The notes below the pieces were generated by a model. The model worked only from the letters and a program-made list of their open reading frames with translations. It searched no databases and had not been told where the DNA came from. A program made the position numbers and the translations under genes. A DNA stretch of 7,386 nt from Bacillota bacterium (GTDB taxonomy: Bacteria > Bacillota_I > Bacilli_A > ML615J-28 > CAG-698). The stretch lies in NCBI GenBank assembly GCA_023422115.1, contig JAEZSA010000028.1:1-7386 (forward strand), read 5' to 3'. Shown here one piece after another: positions 1-7,146 of the stretch; position 1 is the stretch's first letter; the number at the start of each line of letters is the position of its first letter.

Positions 1-229
1 GTTTAGCGATTGCTACAACAGAAAGGGCAATTCCAACAAGTACTCCTACTAATAAGGTCCAAAATTTCTTTAGAATCGCAATAGGATTGCTGAAAAAATT
101 ACTAAAAGCATAAATTACTTTTTCATAAATCTTCAAAATGACCGCCATAGTACCGCCACTAAATCCTGGAATAACATTTGCTGTGCCAATACATATTCCC
201 TTAAAAAAATCTACAATCTTTTCTTTCAT
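1..229 (-). CDS. popT: DUF368 / PopT-type undecaprenyl-phosphate translocase, N-terminal part (cut by the window edge)
   Basis: Only the first 76 codons are present; the gene continues beyond position 1. The start is the ATG at 229. A GGTGA Shine-Dalgarno at 236-240 overlaps the stop of the preceding gene, and the gap between the genes is 6 nt, so translation is probably coupled. The other nearby ATG (233) hits a stop after ten codons. The protein begins with a short amphipathic stretch, then the family hallmark GTANVIPGFSGGTMAV at residues 15-30. A hydrophobic segment follows at about 57-74, running to the cut. DUF368 proteins are polytopic membrane proteins, and members have been shown to return undecaprenyl phosphate from the outer to the inner leaflet. 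Having uppP two genes upstream fits that role. Family assignment is secure from the motif; the transport function is inferred from characterised relatives. Confidence 0.88.
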   Translation of the reverse strand, partial: MKEKIVDFFKGICIGTANVIPGFSGGTMAVILKIYEKVIYAFSNFFSNPIAILKKFWTLLVGVLVGIALSVVAIAK

Positions 230-235
230 TCATTA

Positions 236-1318
236 TCACCATTTAATACCATTCGTACAATCTTTAAGAATTGCCATAATATTTTTCTTACCCAAACGAG
301 AAATGGTTCTACCATTCTCGCGCATATTCATTTTTAAAGCTACTGATGCTATTTCGATTAATGATGTTGTGATTGGTGTTAATACCTTTAATTCTTTTCC
401 CAAAGTCTCTAACATAACCAATCCTTGTGGAACATCTTCAGTAATATACCGTGAATCAGGTTTAACCGGTCCTTTTGCTCTTGTTGGCATACTAGCATAC
501 CAAAAGAATACTTCCTTTGCATCTAATGAATCGTCGAGACTATTGCGATATTTACATGCTTCTACATAGGGTATTCTTGCAAATCCTAGTTTTTGTAAAA
601 TATCCATTTTTTCTTTATCTAAACTCTCTAGAATATTCCAAACACTTGGGGTAAATACTTCATGATACATGCAATATTCTCCCTTTGTTTTTTCTATTCT
701 TGGTAAGCTCATGATTGCACCAACAGTATGAACAATTAAATTTGGATTATGCAGTGCGGCTTCAATAACATTATCTAAATAAACAAAAGGAAATCCCAAT
801 TGATCTAATTTCTCTTGTGCGATTCCTTTTTTATTCGATGGATAAATCCCCAAAGGATTACGAGCGTTTCTAAATCCGACTTTTATTTTCCCAGGAGCAA
901 AAATTCTACAATCAATAAAAGAACTTTGTGCTTCTACAACAATCACCTCTTCTAATCCCCATTTCAACATATAAGCAGTTGATAAATATCCAGGATTAAT
1001 TAAAACTATTTGATTAGGTTGTAAAAACTCTTTAATTCGTTTAATTAAATCTTCATGATAATTCGTTTGAATGTAGATAATTACTACCTCGGCATGACTT
1101 ATCTTACTGAGATCGCGTGTTACTTCTTGAATCTTGGTTTCTTTCACACAATTATTTTCATATAGTGCTATTGATCCTTGATGCTTTTGTAAATACTTAA
1201 AATTATCATCATGAAGCGATTGAGAAGTTTTAATTAATGTTACCTCATGCCCTCTTAAACTCAAATCAGCAGCAACAGCACAACCACCATTTCCTGCTCC
1301 TAATATTACAATTTTCAT
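236..1318 (-). CDS. Opine (octopine/nopaline) dehydrogenase-like NAD(P)-dependent oxidoreductase
   Basis: This 360-residue cytoplasmic protein starts with a Rossmann fold carrying the dinucleotide-binding motif GAGNGG at residues 7-12. The C-terminal half matches the octopine dehydrogenase domain. The segment around HNPNLIVHTVG (190-200) contains H197, and YITEDVPQGL (291-300) contains D295; these fit the catalytic His and Asp of bacterial opine dehydrogenases such as the carboxyethyl-norvaline enzyme. Family members reductively join an amino acid to a 2-oxo acid; the substrates here cannot be read from sequence. The frame stays open upstream to an ATG at 1381. I chose the ATG at 1318 because a strong AAGGAG lies 7 nt before it and because the Rossmann fold begins exactly there. 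The gene ends in TGA 6 nt before the DUF368 gene, so the two form a pair. Length is normal for the family and no damage is visible. Confidence 0.85.
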   Translation of the reverse strand: MKIVILGAGNGGCAVAADLSLRGHEVTLIKTSQSLHDDNFKYLQKHQGSIALYENNCVKETKIQEVTRDLSKISHAEVVIIYIQTNYHEDLIKRIKEFLQPNQIVLINPGYLSTAYMLKWGLEEVIVVEAQSSFIDCRIFAPGKIKVGFRNARNPLGIYPSNKKGIAQEKLDQLGFPFVYLDNVIEAALHNPNLIVHTVGAIMSLPRIEKTKGEYCMYHEVFTPSVWNILESLDKEKMDILQKLGFARIPYVEACKYRNSLDDSLDAKEVFFWYASMPTRAKGPVKPDSRYITEDVPQGLVMLETLGKELKVLTPITTSLIEIASVALKMNMRENGRTISRLGKKNIMAILKDCTNGIKW

Positions 1319-1325
1319 CTTTCTT

Positions 1326-1331
1326 CTCCTT
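1326..1331 (-). promoter_or_regulatory. Ribosome binding site that fixes the start of the opine dehydrogenase-like gene
   Basis: On the minus strand this is AAGGAG, 7 nt before the ATG at 1318. The longer alternative start at 1381 would add 21 residues in front of the Rossmann glycine motif. The RBS position therefore decides for the shorter protein. Confidence 0.85.
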
Positions 1332-1332
1332 T

Positions 1333-1347
1333 CAATATTTAATATTG
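1333..1347 (-). repeat. Perfect inverted repeat CAATATT-A-AATATTG next to the RBS
   Basis: Two 7-nt arms around a single central base lie 1 nt upstream of the Shine-Dalgarno of the opine dehydrogenase-like gene. The element could be an operator or a small RNA hairpin affecting translation, or simply chance in AT-rich DNA. It sits in the only sizeable gap (136 nt) between genes downstream of thrS. I see no convincing sigma-A promoter and no strong terminator in that gap. Confidence 0.3.
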
Positions 1348-1454
1348 GAAATGGAAGAATTAACTTCACTCCAAAAAGCAATCAATTGACTTGATTTAGG
1401 ATTATTCAGAGTGTCTTATCTAATTGCATTTTTGTTACTATCTAAATAATCTCC

Positions 1455-2273
1455 TTAAACATGTACAATTAATTGATATACAATTACGCTTATGCCTATG
1501 GCTAAGCAGTAATAACCAAACCAATTTAATTTTCTTTTTTTGATTATTGCTAACAATAAGTGAAAAGAAAAATAAGTAGTGATCATCGCTATAATAAAAC
1601 TAACGATGTAATAAATAAGATTTGTTGACTCCATAGATAATTCAGAAAAATTGCTTAGTTCTAATACAGTGGCTCCTAAAACAGCAGGAATAAATAGTAA
1701 AAAAGCATAATCAGCTGCTGTTTCCTTATCTATTTTACGTGTAAAAGCTCCCGATAAACAAGATCCGCTACGAGAAATTCCAGGTAAAATACCTAAACAT
1801 TGAAAACAACCAATTATAAGAGCATCTTTGTAATTTAATTCTTCTTTTTTTCGAAAGCCAGTAATCTTTGTTAGGATGAGTAACATACAACCATTCATGA
1901 TTAATAGTCCTCCCACCACCCATAGTTTGCTACTTAACGAATTCACAAAATCCTTAAACAACAAAGCAAAAATAACTGCTGGTATGGTTGAGATAATCAA
2001 TAAAATAATATATTTAAAATCTTTTTGGTATTCTTTGTTTTTCTTGAAAACAAAATAGTAAAACCCTTTTATCAATTGCCATAGTTTTTTCCAAAGAAAA
2101 GTTAAAATTGCAATCAAACTAGCAAGGTGTAGTAGAACTTCAAAAGTCAAAGAATCATCGCTTATCCCCATTAACTCTTGAACAATGATAAGATGGGCGC
2201 TAGACGAAATTGGTAATATTTCTGCTATTCCTTGAATCAATCCTAATAGAATATACTTTAAAAGCTCTAACAT
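1455..2273 (-). CDS. uppP: Undecaprenyl-pyrophosphate phosphatase (UppP/BacA)
   Basis: This 272-residue polytopic membrane protein has the usual family length. It removes a phosphate from undecaprenyl pyrophosphate on the outer side of the membrane, regenerating the lipid carrier for peptidoglycan and surface glycans; overproduction of the family is known to confer bacitracin resistance. Both signature regions are intact. The (E/Q)xxxE motif is QGIAE at 14-18 followed by PISSSAH at 21-27, giving catalytic E18 and H27. The second is PGISRSGS at 164-171, with R168. About seven hydrophobic segments can be seen, including 46-61, 88-107, 118-135, 190-206 and 218-244. The start lies 2 nt after the TAG of the dehydratase gene, and a GGTGA at 2280-2284 inside the end of that gene serves as ribosome binding site, so translation is probably coupled. 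It ends in TAA; the next gene starts 136 nt later. Confidence 0.97.
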   Translation of the reverse strand: MLELLKYILLGLIQGIAEILPISSSAHLIIVQELMGISDDSLTFEVLLHLASLIAILTFLWKKLWQLIKGFYYFVFKKNKEYQKDFKYIILLIISTIPAVIFALLFKDFVNSLSSKLWVVGGLLIMNGCMLLILTKITGFRKKEELNYKDALIIGCFQCLGILPGISRSGSCLSGAFTRKIDKETAADYAFLLFIPAVLGATVLELSNFSELSMESTNLIYYIVSFIIAMITTYFSFHLLLAIIKKRKLNWFGYYCLAIGISVIVYQLIVHV

Positions 2274-2275
2274 CC

Positions 2276-4138
2276 CTATTCACCGTTTGAATGATATTGA
2301 GGAACTAACTCCTTAATAATTACCTTCATTTCTAAATTTTCTTCGAGACACTTTTGATGCAGTTCTGATAATTTATGATAGAAATTTTCTTCGTCAAATT
2401 CAATTGGTTTACCTATATAAATCAATCTATTTTCTGTATTTTGTAATCCTTCTTCTTCCATTAACAATTCTTCGTATAACTTTTCTCCAGGACGTAATCC
2501 AGTTATTTCTATCTTGATATCGATATTGGGTTTATATCCAGATAGTTTTATCAAATTTTCAGCAAGCTCATAGATTCTAACTGGTTTTCCCATATCTAAT
2601 ACGAAGATTTCTCCCCCTTTTGCATAACTTCCTGCTTGTAGTACTAGACTAACCGCTTCAGGAATTGTCATAAAATAGCGCGTGATATCTCGATGAGTCA
2701 CGGTTACTGGTCCCCCATTTTCAATTTGCTTCTTGAAAAGAGGAATAACTGAACCATTAGAACCAAGAACATTTCCAAAACGAACAGCCACAAAATCAGT
2801 ATTAGAATGTTTGTTAACGTTTTGTACAATCATTTCGCAAATTCTTTTAGTTGCTCCCATAATGTTGGTTGGTCTTACTGCTTTATCTGTAGAGATTAAT
2901 ATAAATCTCTTTGTGTTATATTCAGAAGCTACTTTTGCCATATTTAAAGTACCAAATACATTGTTTTTTACTGCTTCTATTGGACTTGTTTCCATTAATG
3001 GAACATGCTTATGAGCTGCTGCATGATAAACAATATCTGGATGATACTTTGAAAAAACATCCTTTACTTTAATTTCATCACGGACATTACCAATTAATAC
3101 CAATAAGTTTAATTTTGGATATTTACGTTTTAATTCTTGTTCTATATCGTAAGCATTGTTTTCATAAAAATCAAAAATAATGAGTTGCTTAGGAGAGCTA
3201 TTAGCAATTTGACGACATAATTCAGACCCGATTGAACCGCCTCCACCCGTAACTAAGATGACTTGATCCTTTAAGTAGTTTGTTATTTCATTTAAGTTAA
3301 TTTTTATTTGTTCTCTTCCCAATAAGTCTTCAATTTGAACATCCCTTATTTTCTTCACTAGTACTTTTTCTCCTACTAATTGAAAAAGTCCTGGCAATGT
3401 TTGAATTTTACATCTTGTTCCCTCAGAAATCATTATGATTTTGGAAATTTCTTTGGGATCAGCTGATGGCATTGCAATTACAATACGCTCTATTTCATAC
3501 TTCTTTGCTAGTGAAACAATATCATTGCGATTCCCCGCAACTTTTATTCCACAAATATATTGGTTCAATTTTTCTGGATCATCATCAATAATTAATATTG
3601 GTGCCATGTTCAATTCTTCAACACTTTGCATTTCTCTAATTAGACTAACTCCAGCTTCTCCGCCACCAATTACCATTACTTTAATTTTTCCTTCACGATA
3701 ACTTTTTTTGAAAGGAACATTTTTATGAGAGAAGTAATGTCTAATAATTCGAAAGAAAAAGCGACTAGCCATGGTAAATGCCATTTGCAACAAAGCAAAA
3801 ATAAGACACCAACTCCACGACAAATGCTCTACCTCTAAAATAAAGCAAACAAGAATAATATTAACTACTAAAACAGTTATTATTCCTAAAAATATTTTTA
3901 CAATTTCACTGATTCCAGCATATCGCCATAAACTATTGTATAATTTTAAGCCTGCAAAAACAACAATTGTTATACCAACCAAGGGAATTAAATATAATAA
4001 AATATCATGATATTGAATGGTATCTGTATTTTCCTCTGTTAACCACAATGCCAACATAGCTGCAAGAGCAGTCATGATGACATCATGTAAAACAATAAGT
4101 GCTTTTCTAGAATAATGCTTCACCTTCGCTATTTCCAT
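2276..4138 (-). CDS. Membrane-bound nucleotide-sugar 4,6-dehydratase (WbpM/PglF/CapD family)
   Basis: The protein has 620 residues, the full length of the long, membrane-anchored members of this family, which convert UDP-GlcNAc to a 4-keto-6-deoxy sugar for surface glycans. Four transmembrane segments lie at about 14-33, 45-66, 80-102 and 108-125. A first nucleotide-binding domain follows with GGGEAG at 158-163, then a second Rossmann domain with GGGGSIG at 298-304. The active site reads STDKA at 416-420, with M427 in place of the usual Tyr, and K431. The Thr-Asp-Lys...Met arrangement, with Met 8 residues after the Lys, matches PglF/WbpM-type dehydratases. Further family motifs are RFGNVLGS (453-460) and GLRPGEKLYEEL (547-558). 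An AGGA lies a few bases upstream of the ATG. It sits 20 nt after the M28-like gene and 2 nt before uppP. UDP-GlcNAc as substrate is inferred; no glycosyltransferase is present here to name the glycan. Confidence 0.93.
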   Translation of the reverse strand: MEIAKVKHYSRKALIVLHDVIMTALAAMLALWLTEENTDTIQYHDILLYLIPLVGITIVVFAGLKLYNSLWRYAGISEIVKIFLGIITVLVVNIILVCFILEVEHLSWSWCLIFALLQMAFTMASRFFFRIIRHYFSHKNVPFKKSYREGKIKVMVIGGGEAGVSLIREMQSVEELNMAPILIIDDDPEKLNQYICGIKVAGNRNDIVSLAKKYEIERIVIAMPSADPKEISKIIMISEGTRCKIQTLPGLFQLVGEKVLVKKIRDVQIEDLLGREQIKINLNEITNYLKDQVILVTGGGGSIGSELCRQIANSSPKQLIIFDFYENNAYDIEQELKRKYPKLNLLVLIGNVRDEIKVKDVFSKYHPDIVYHAAAHKHVPLMETSPIEAVKNNVFGTLNMAKVASEYNTKRFILISTDKAVRPTNIMGATKRICEMIVQNVNKHSNTDFVAVRFGNVLGSNGSVIPLFKKQIENGGPVTVTHRDITRYFMTIPEAVSLVLQAGSYAKGGEIFVLDMGKPVRIYELAENLIKLSGYKPNIDIKIEITGLRPGEKLYEELLMEEEGLQNTENRLIYIGKPIEFDEENFYHKLSELHQKCLEENLEMKVIIKELVPQYHSNGE

Positions 4139-4158
4139 CTTTTCCTACCCCTATATTA

Positions 4159-5100
4159 CTATTTCATAATGCTTTTAATTGGTTTTTTTGATGTTTCTTC
4201 TTCTGGTTGAATATTATACTGTTCTAAAAATTTTTTTATTCCTGTTACAACATAGTCAATATTATCTAGATCAATATTTTTATCATTGTAAAATTTGTTT
4301 TCAAAGAAAAATTCTTTTTCTTTCGCAGAAGGATATGCTCTGATTGCTACATGATGTAGTTTTTCAAAAGCGATATAATCGGATTTGTCTTTCTTTGTAT
4401 CTTCACGATAATTAATTTTTGCCTTATCAAATTTTTTTGCTTCTAATGATTCTTTTACTTCATCAATAAACTTTGTTTCACGGAAATAATCAAAAACAAA
4501 ATTTCTTCCTTGACCAATTTTATCGATAAATATTATTTTTTTATCTAAACTAATTAGATTGTCTTTTTCCATTTGCTTATACATTGCTTTTGCTCCAAGA
4601 AATCCCTTATAGTGATTATCTAAGAAAACATAGGCTATCGTATTGTTTGCCGTCTTTACTTCTTTTATTAAATCAAGTAAGCATATAATACCACTAGTTG
4701 TATTAAAATTGAAGCGTTCTCCACCACCAAGACAACCAAAACTATAAATTGCTAATAAGATAAAAGGAATAGCCAAATAGAAAAACTTTGGAAATATAAT
4801 AACTAGAAGAATAGCTAGTAAAATAGAAGTTATTGACAAAATTATATTGCTGAATGGTGCTTTCTTAGTCAAAAAAGCAGGCATTTTAACTGGCGTATCA
4901 TAATAGGTAGCAATGATGTACTTGGCTCTTCTAATATCACCAATTAAAATGTTTTTTTGCCCTTTGAAACGAGGATAGTTTTCACTTCTTAAACCTAATT
5001 CTCCTGCGCGTTCAAAAACAAAATCACGAAATTTTTTCTTGTTGTTTTGACTTAAACGATTCTGATAAAAAATTAAATCTTCAAAGTTTTTCTTGCTCAT
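4159..5100 (-). CDS. Degenerate M28-peptidase-like protein with an inserted transmembrane hairpin
   Basis: I recognise the fold in outline, not a named gene. The 313 residues follow the order of motifs of M28 zinc aminopeptidases. ATYYDTP (64-70) matches the AHYDT motif, NTTSG (133-137) matches DNxSG, and LDNHYKGFLGAKAM (160-173) matches FDGEEKGLLGSKAF. IDKIG (192-196) matches LDxxG, and KSDYIAF (239-245) matches SDHxxF. The metal ligands are mostly replaced: His by Tyr66, bridging Asp by Asn133, the Glu pair by His163-Tyr164, and the last His by Tyr242. Only Asp193 remains, with Asp68 of the first motif. Two hydrophobic segments at about 84-103 and 106-122 sit between the first and second motifs, and there is no signal peptide, so both soluble parts probably face the cytoplasm. 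The C-terminus is Lys/Glu-rich. The start is 3 nt after thrS, with AAGG inside the thrS end as RBS. Hydrolase activity is unlikely; function unknown. Confidence 0.75.
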   Translation of the reverse strand: MSKKNFEDLIFYQNRLSQNNKKKFRDFVFERAGELGLRSENYPRFKGQKNILIGDIRRAKYIIATYYDTPVKMPAFLTKKAPFSNIILSITSILLAILLVIIFPKFFYLAIPFILLAIYSFGCLGGGERFNFNTTSGIICLLDLIKEVKTANNTIAYVFLDNHYKGFLGAKAMYKQMEKDNLISLDKKIIFIDKIGQGRNFVFDYFRETKFIDEVKESLEAKKFDKAKINYREDTKKDKSDYIAFEKLHHVAIRAYPSAKEKEFFFENKFYNDKNIDLDNIDYVVTGIKKFLEQYNIQPEEETSKKPIKSIMK

Positions 5101-5103
5101 TTC

Positions 5104-7014
5104 TTACCTTCCCATTGTTTTTATTTCTTGTTTTATCATTTCAACAAATTCCTTAATCGCAACTGTAGTTGTTGTATTCGATCCATATTTACGATAAGTA
5201 ATTAAACTGTCTTTTACTTCATTGTCTCCACAAACCAATTGATAAGGGATCTTCTTAGTTTGGGCTTCGCGAATCTTATAGCCAAGTTTTTCTTCTCGAT
5301 CATCAACCTCGCATCGAACATTTTCGCTGAATAATAAGTCTTTCAATTTTTTTACATATTCCATGTGATGTTCATTGCTTACAGGGATTAATTTCACTTG
5401 AACAGGGGCAAGCCATGTTGGGAATGCTCCACCAAAATGTTCTGTGATAACACCAATAAATCGTTCAATTGAGCCAAATAAAGCACGATGTAACATAACT
5501 GGACGTTTCTTCTCCCCATTTTCATCAATGTATGTTAAGTCGAATCTTTCTGGTAAGTTCATATCCAATTGAATGGTACCACATTGCCAAATACGATTCA
5601 TGGAATCTCTTAATTTAAAGTCCAATTTAGGACCATAGAAAGCGCCATCTCCTGGATTAATTTTATAATCACGGCCTACTGAACGGCAAGCATCCGCTAA
5701 AGCAGCTTCTGCCTTATCCCATATTTCAATAGAGCCAATATATTTCGTTTCTGGTCTTGTTGATAATTCAATATGGTAAGAAAGGTTGAATACAGAATAT
5801 ACTTCTTCAAACAACTTAATTAAACTACCTACCTCAGCAACGATTTGATCTGGACGCATGAAAATATGAGCATCATCCTGAGTAAAATTACGAACTCTAA
5901 ATAGTCCATTTAAAGCTCCACTTGCTTCATGACGATGAACTAATCCTAATTCTCCCACCTTTAAAGGAAAATCTTTATAAGAATGCAAACTATGCTTATA
6001 AACCAACATTCCTCCTGGACAATTCATTGGCTTAATTGCAAATTCATGTTTGTCTATTTCTGATGTATACATATTTTCTCGATAGTTCATCCAATGCCCT
6101 GAGATTTCCCATAACTCTTTATTCAACATAATTGGTGTTTGAATAAATTGATATCCTTCACGAGTATGTACTTTATACCAGTAATCTTCTAGTTGTTTTC
6201 TTAGAACCATTCCTTTTGGTAACCAGAAAGGAAAACCAGGTCCATATTCGCTAAGCATAAACAATTCTAATTCACGGCCTAATTTACGATGATCTCTTGC
6301 TTCCCGCTCTTTTAGATTCTCTAAGTGCTTATTTAATTCTTCTTCTGTAAAGAAGCAAGTACCATAGATTCTTTGTAATTGTTCGTTTTTACTATCACCA
6401 CGCCAATAAGCACCACTTACCGCTAATAGTTTACAAAATTTTAACCATTTTGTGCTAGAAACATGTGGCCCACGACATAGATCTCTAAATCCAGCATGTT
6501 CGTAACAAGTGATGATTTCCCCTTCAGGAAGTTCAGTGATAATTTCTACTTTATATTTATCGTCTTTAAATAATTCCAATGCTTCTTTTTTAGATACTTC
6601 CATTCGTTTAAATTCAAAATCTGAAGCAGCAAGATGTTTCATTTCTTTTTCAATCTTCACTAAATCTTCTTCTGTAAATTTAATACCCTCTCCAGGATTA
6701 ATATCATAGTAAAAACCTTCTTCAATCGCTGGCCCAACGCCAAAACATGCTTGAGGATATAGTTTCTTTACTGCACTTGCTAATAAATGACTACAAGAAT
6801 GATTTAAAACTTCTTGAACTTCTGGATTTTCTTTTGTAATTAATTCTAACGTAGCATCTTCTTCAATTGGACGTTTCATATCCCATAATACGCCATTTAT
6901 TTTAGCGCAAATTGATTTCTTCGCCAAACTAGAAGAGATACTACTAGCAATTTCCAATGCGTTGATACCTTTATTAAATTCTTTCATACTACCATCTAAA
7001 AATGTAATTTTCAT
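5104..7014 (-). CDS. thrS: Threonyl-tRNA synthetase (ThrRS)
   Basis: This 636-residue class II synthetase charges tRNA-Thr and has the full bacterial architecture. A TGS domain covers about 1-61. The editing domain has its zinc-type ligands H72 and H76 (HSCSH) and C180/H184 (CRGPH), so clearing of mischarged Ser should be intact. In the catalytic domain, motif 2 contains RHE at 361-363, the zinc ligands are C332, H383 and H509, and motif 3 (HRALFGSIERF, 509-519) carries R518. The anticodon-binding domain covers about 538-636. An oddity is a run of four threonines at 614-617. The ATG at 7014 has TAAGGAG 8 nt upstream. Expression is controlled by the T-box leader directly upstream, matched to the enzyme's own tRNA. 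The gene is followed after 3 nt by the M28-like gene, so it heads the transcription unit. Confidence 0.99.
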   Translation of the reverse strand: MKITFLDGSMKEFNKGINALEIASSISSSLAKKSICAKINGVLWDMKRPIEEDATLELITKENPEVQEVLNHSCSHLLASAVKKLYPQACFGVGPAIEEGFYYDINPGEGIKFTEEDLVKIEKEMKHLAASDFEFKRMEVSKKEALELFKDDKYKVEIITELPEGEIITCYEHAGFRDLCRGPHVSSTKWLKFCKLLAVSGAYWRGDSKNEQLQRIYGTCFFTEEELNKHLENLKEREARDHRKLGRELELFMLSEYGPGFPFWLPKGMVLRKQLEDYWYKVHTREGYQFIQTPIMLNKELWEISGHWMNYRENMYTSEIDKHEFAIKPMNCPGGMLVYKHSLHSYKDFPLKVGELGLVHRHEASGALNGLFRVRNFTQDDAHIFMRPDQIVAEVGSLIKLFEEVYSVFNLSYHIELSTRPETKYIGSIEIWDKAEAALADACRSVGRDYKINPGDGAFYGPKLDFKLRDSMNRIWQCGTIQLDMNLPERFDLTYIDENGEKKRPVMLHRALFGSIERFIGVITEHFGGAFPTWLAPVQVKLIPVSNEHHMEYVKKLKDLLFSENVRCEVDDREEKLGYKIREAQTKKIPYQLVCGDNEVKDSLITYRKYGSNTTTTVAIKEFVEMIKQEIKTMGR

Positions 7015-7022
7015 AGTTGTTA

Positions 7023-7029
7023 CTCCTTA
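7023..7029 (-). promoter_or_regulatory. thrS ribosome binding site
   Basis: TAAGGAG on the minus strand, 8 nt before the ATG at 7014 and downstream of the leader terminator. It is therefore only transcribed when the T-box switch reads through. Confidence 0.85.
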
Positions 7030-7073
7030 TCTTAATTTTAACATTTTTTTCTTTTTTTTACAATCCACAATAT

Positions 7074-7102
7074 AAAAAAGCCCTTTGCTTATGCAAAGGA
7101 CT
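7074..7102 (-). terminator. Intrinsic terminator of the thrS T-box leader
   Basis: On the minus strand AGTCCTTTGC pairs with GCAAAGGGCT around an ATAA loop. This gives ten pairs, one of them T-G, and runs directly into six T residues (7079-7074). Its 5' arm overlaps the 3' arm of the antiterminator, so the two structures exclude each other, as expected of a transcriptional T-box switch. Confidence 0.95.
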
Positions 7103-7125
7103 GTGTTTTACAGCGGTACCACCTT
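7096..7125 (-). promoter_or_regulatory. T-box antiterminator with tRNA acceptor-end binding bulge
   Basis: The T-box sequence AAGGTGGTACCGCTG occupies 7125-7111. AAGG (7125-7122) pairs with CCTT (7099-7096). The 7-nt bulge TGGTACC (7121-7115) carries UGGU, which can pair with an uncharged ACCA end. Above the bulge, five pairs (7114-7110 with 7100-7104, one G-U) close over an AAAAC loop. The structure competes with the terminator for 7102-7096. Confidence 0.93.
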
Positions 7126-7129
7126 AATT

Positions 7130-7146
7130 CAAACAATAATTGTTTG
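7130..7146 (-). repeat. Stem III hairpin of the T-box leader
   Basis: CAAACAA and TTGTTTG form a perfect 7-bp stem with a TTA loop, 4 nt upstream of the conserved AAGGTGG sequence, where T-box stem III is usually found. Confidence 0.8.

Noticed and set aside
138..569. Plus-strand open frame of 143 codons
   Set aside because: It is antisense to the DUF368 and opine dehydrogenase-like genes, both of which have clear family motifs. Its own translation shows no recognisable motif.
1319..1381. Upstream extension of the opine dehydrogenase frame to an ATG at 1381
   Set aside because: It adds 21 residues before the Rossmann motif, has no convincing RBS, and would be translated across the palindrome and the strong RBS that serve the ATG at 1318.
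1371..1396. Weak hairpin plus five T residues after uppP as an intrinsic terminator
   Set aside because: The stem is only six pairs, five of them A-T, and the T-run is short, so it is not supported as a real terminator.
1419..1470. Promoter for the opine dehydrogenase-like gene just after uppP (TTGTAC, 17 nt, TTAGAT)
   Set aside because: Only three of six matches in each box, which is at background level in such AT-rich DNA.
2733..4010. Several plus-strand open frames of 79 to 93 codons
   Set aside because: All lie antisense within the dehydratase gene, whose motifs run continuously through these positions.
4159..5100. Calling the gene after thrS an active M28 aminopeptidase
   Set aside because: Most zinc ligands and the catalytic Glu are replaced, so only the fold relationship is supported.
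6509..6709. Plus-strand open frame of 66 codons
   Set aside because: Antisense to the editing domain of thrS; no motif and no RBS of note.
7027..7044. Five-codon minus-strand frame (MLKLR) ending inside the thrS RBS
   Set aside because: It has no proper RBS, and the T-box leader already explains regulation. It is most likely chance in A-rich DNA.
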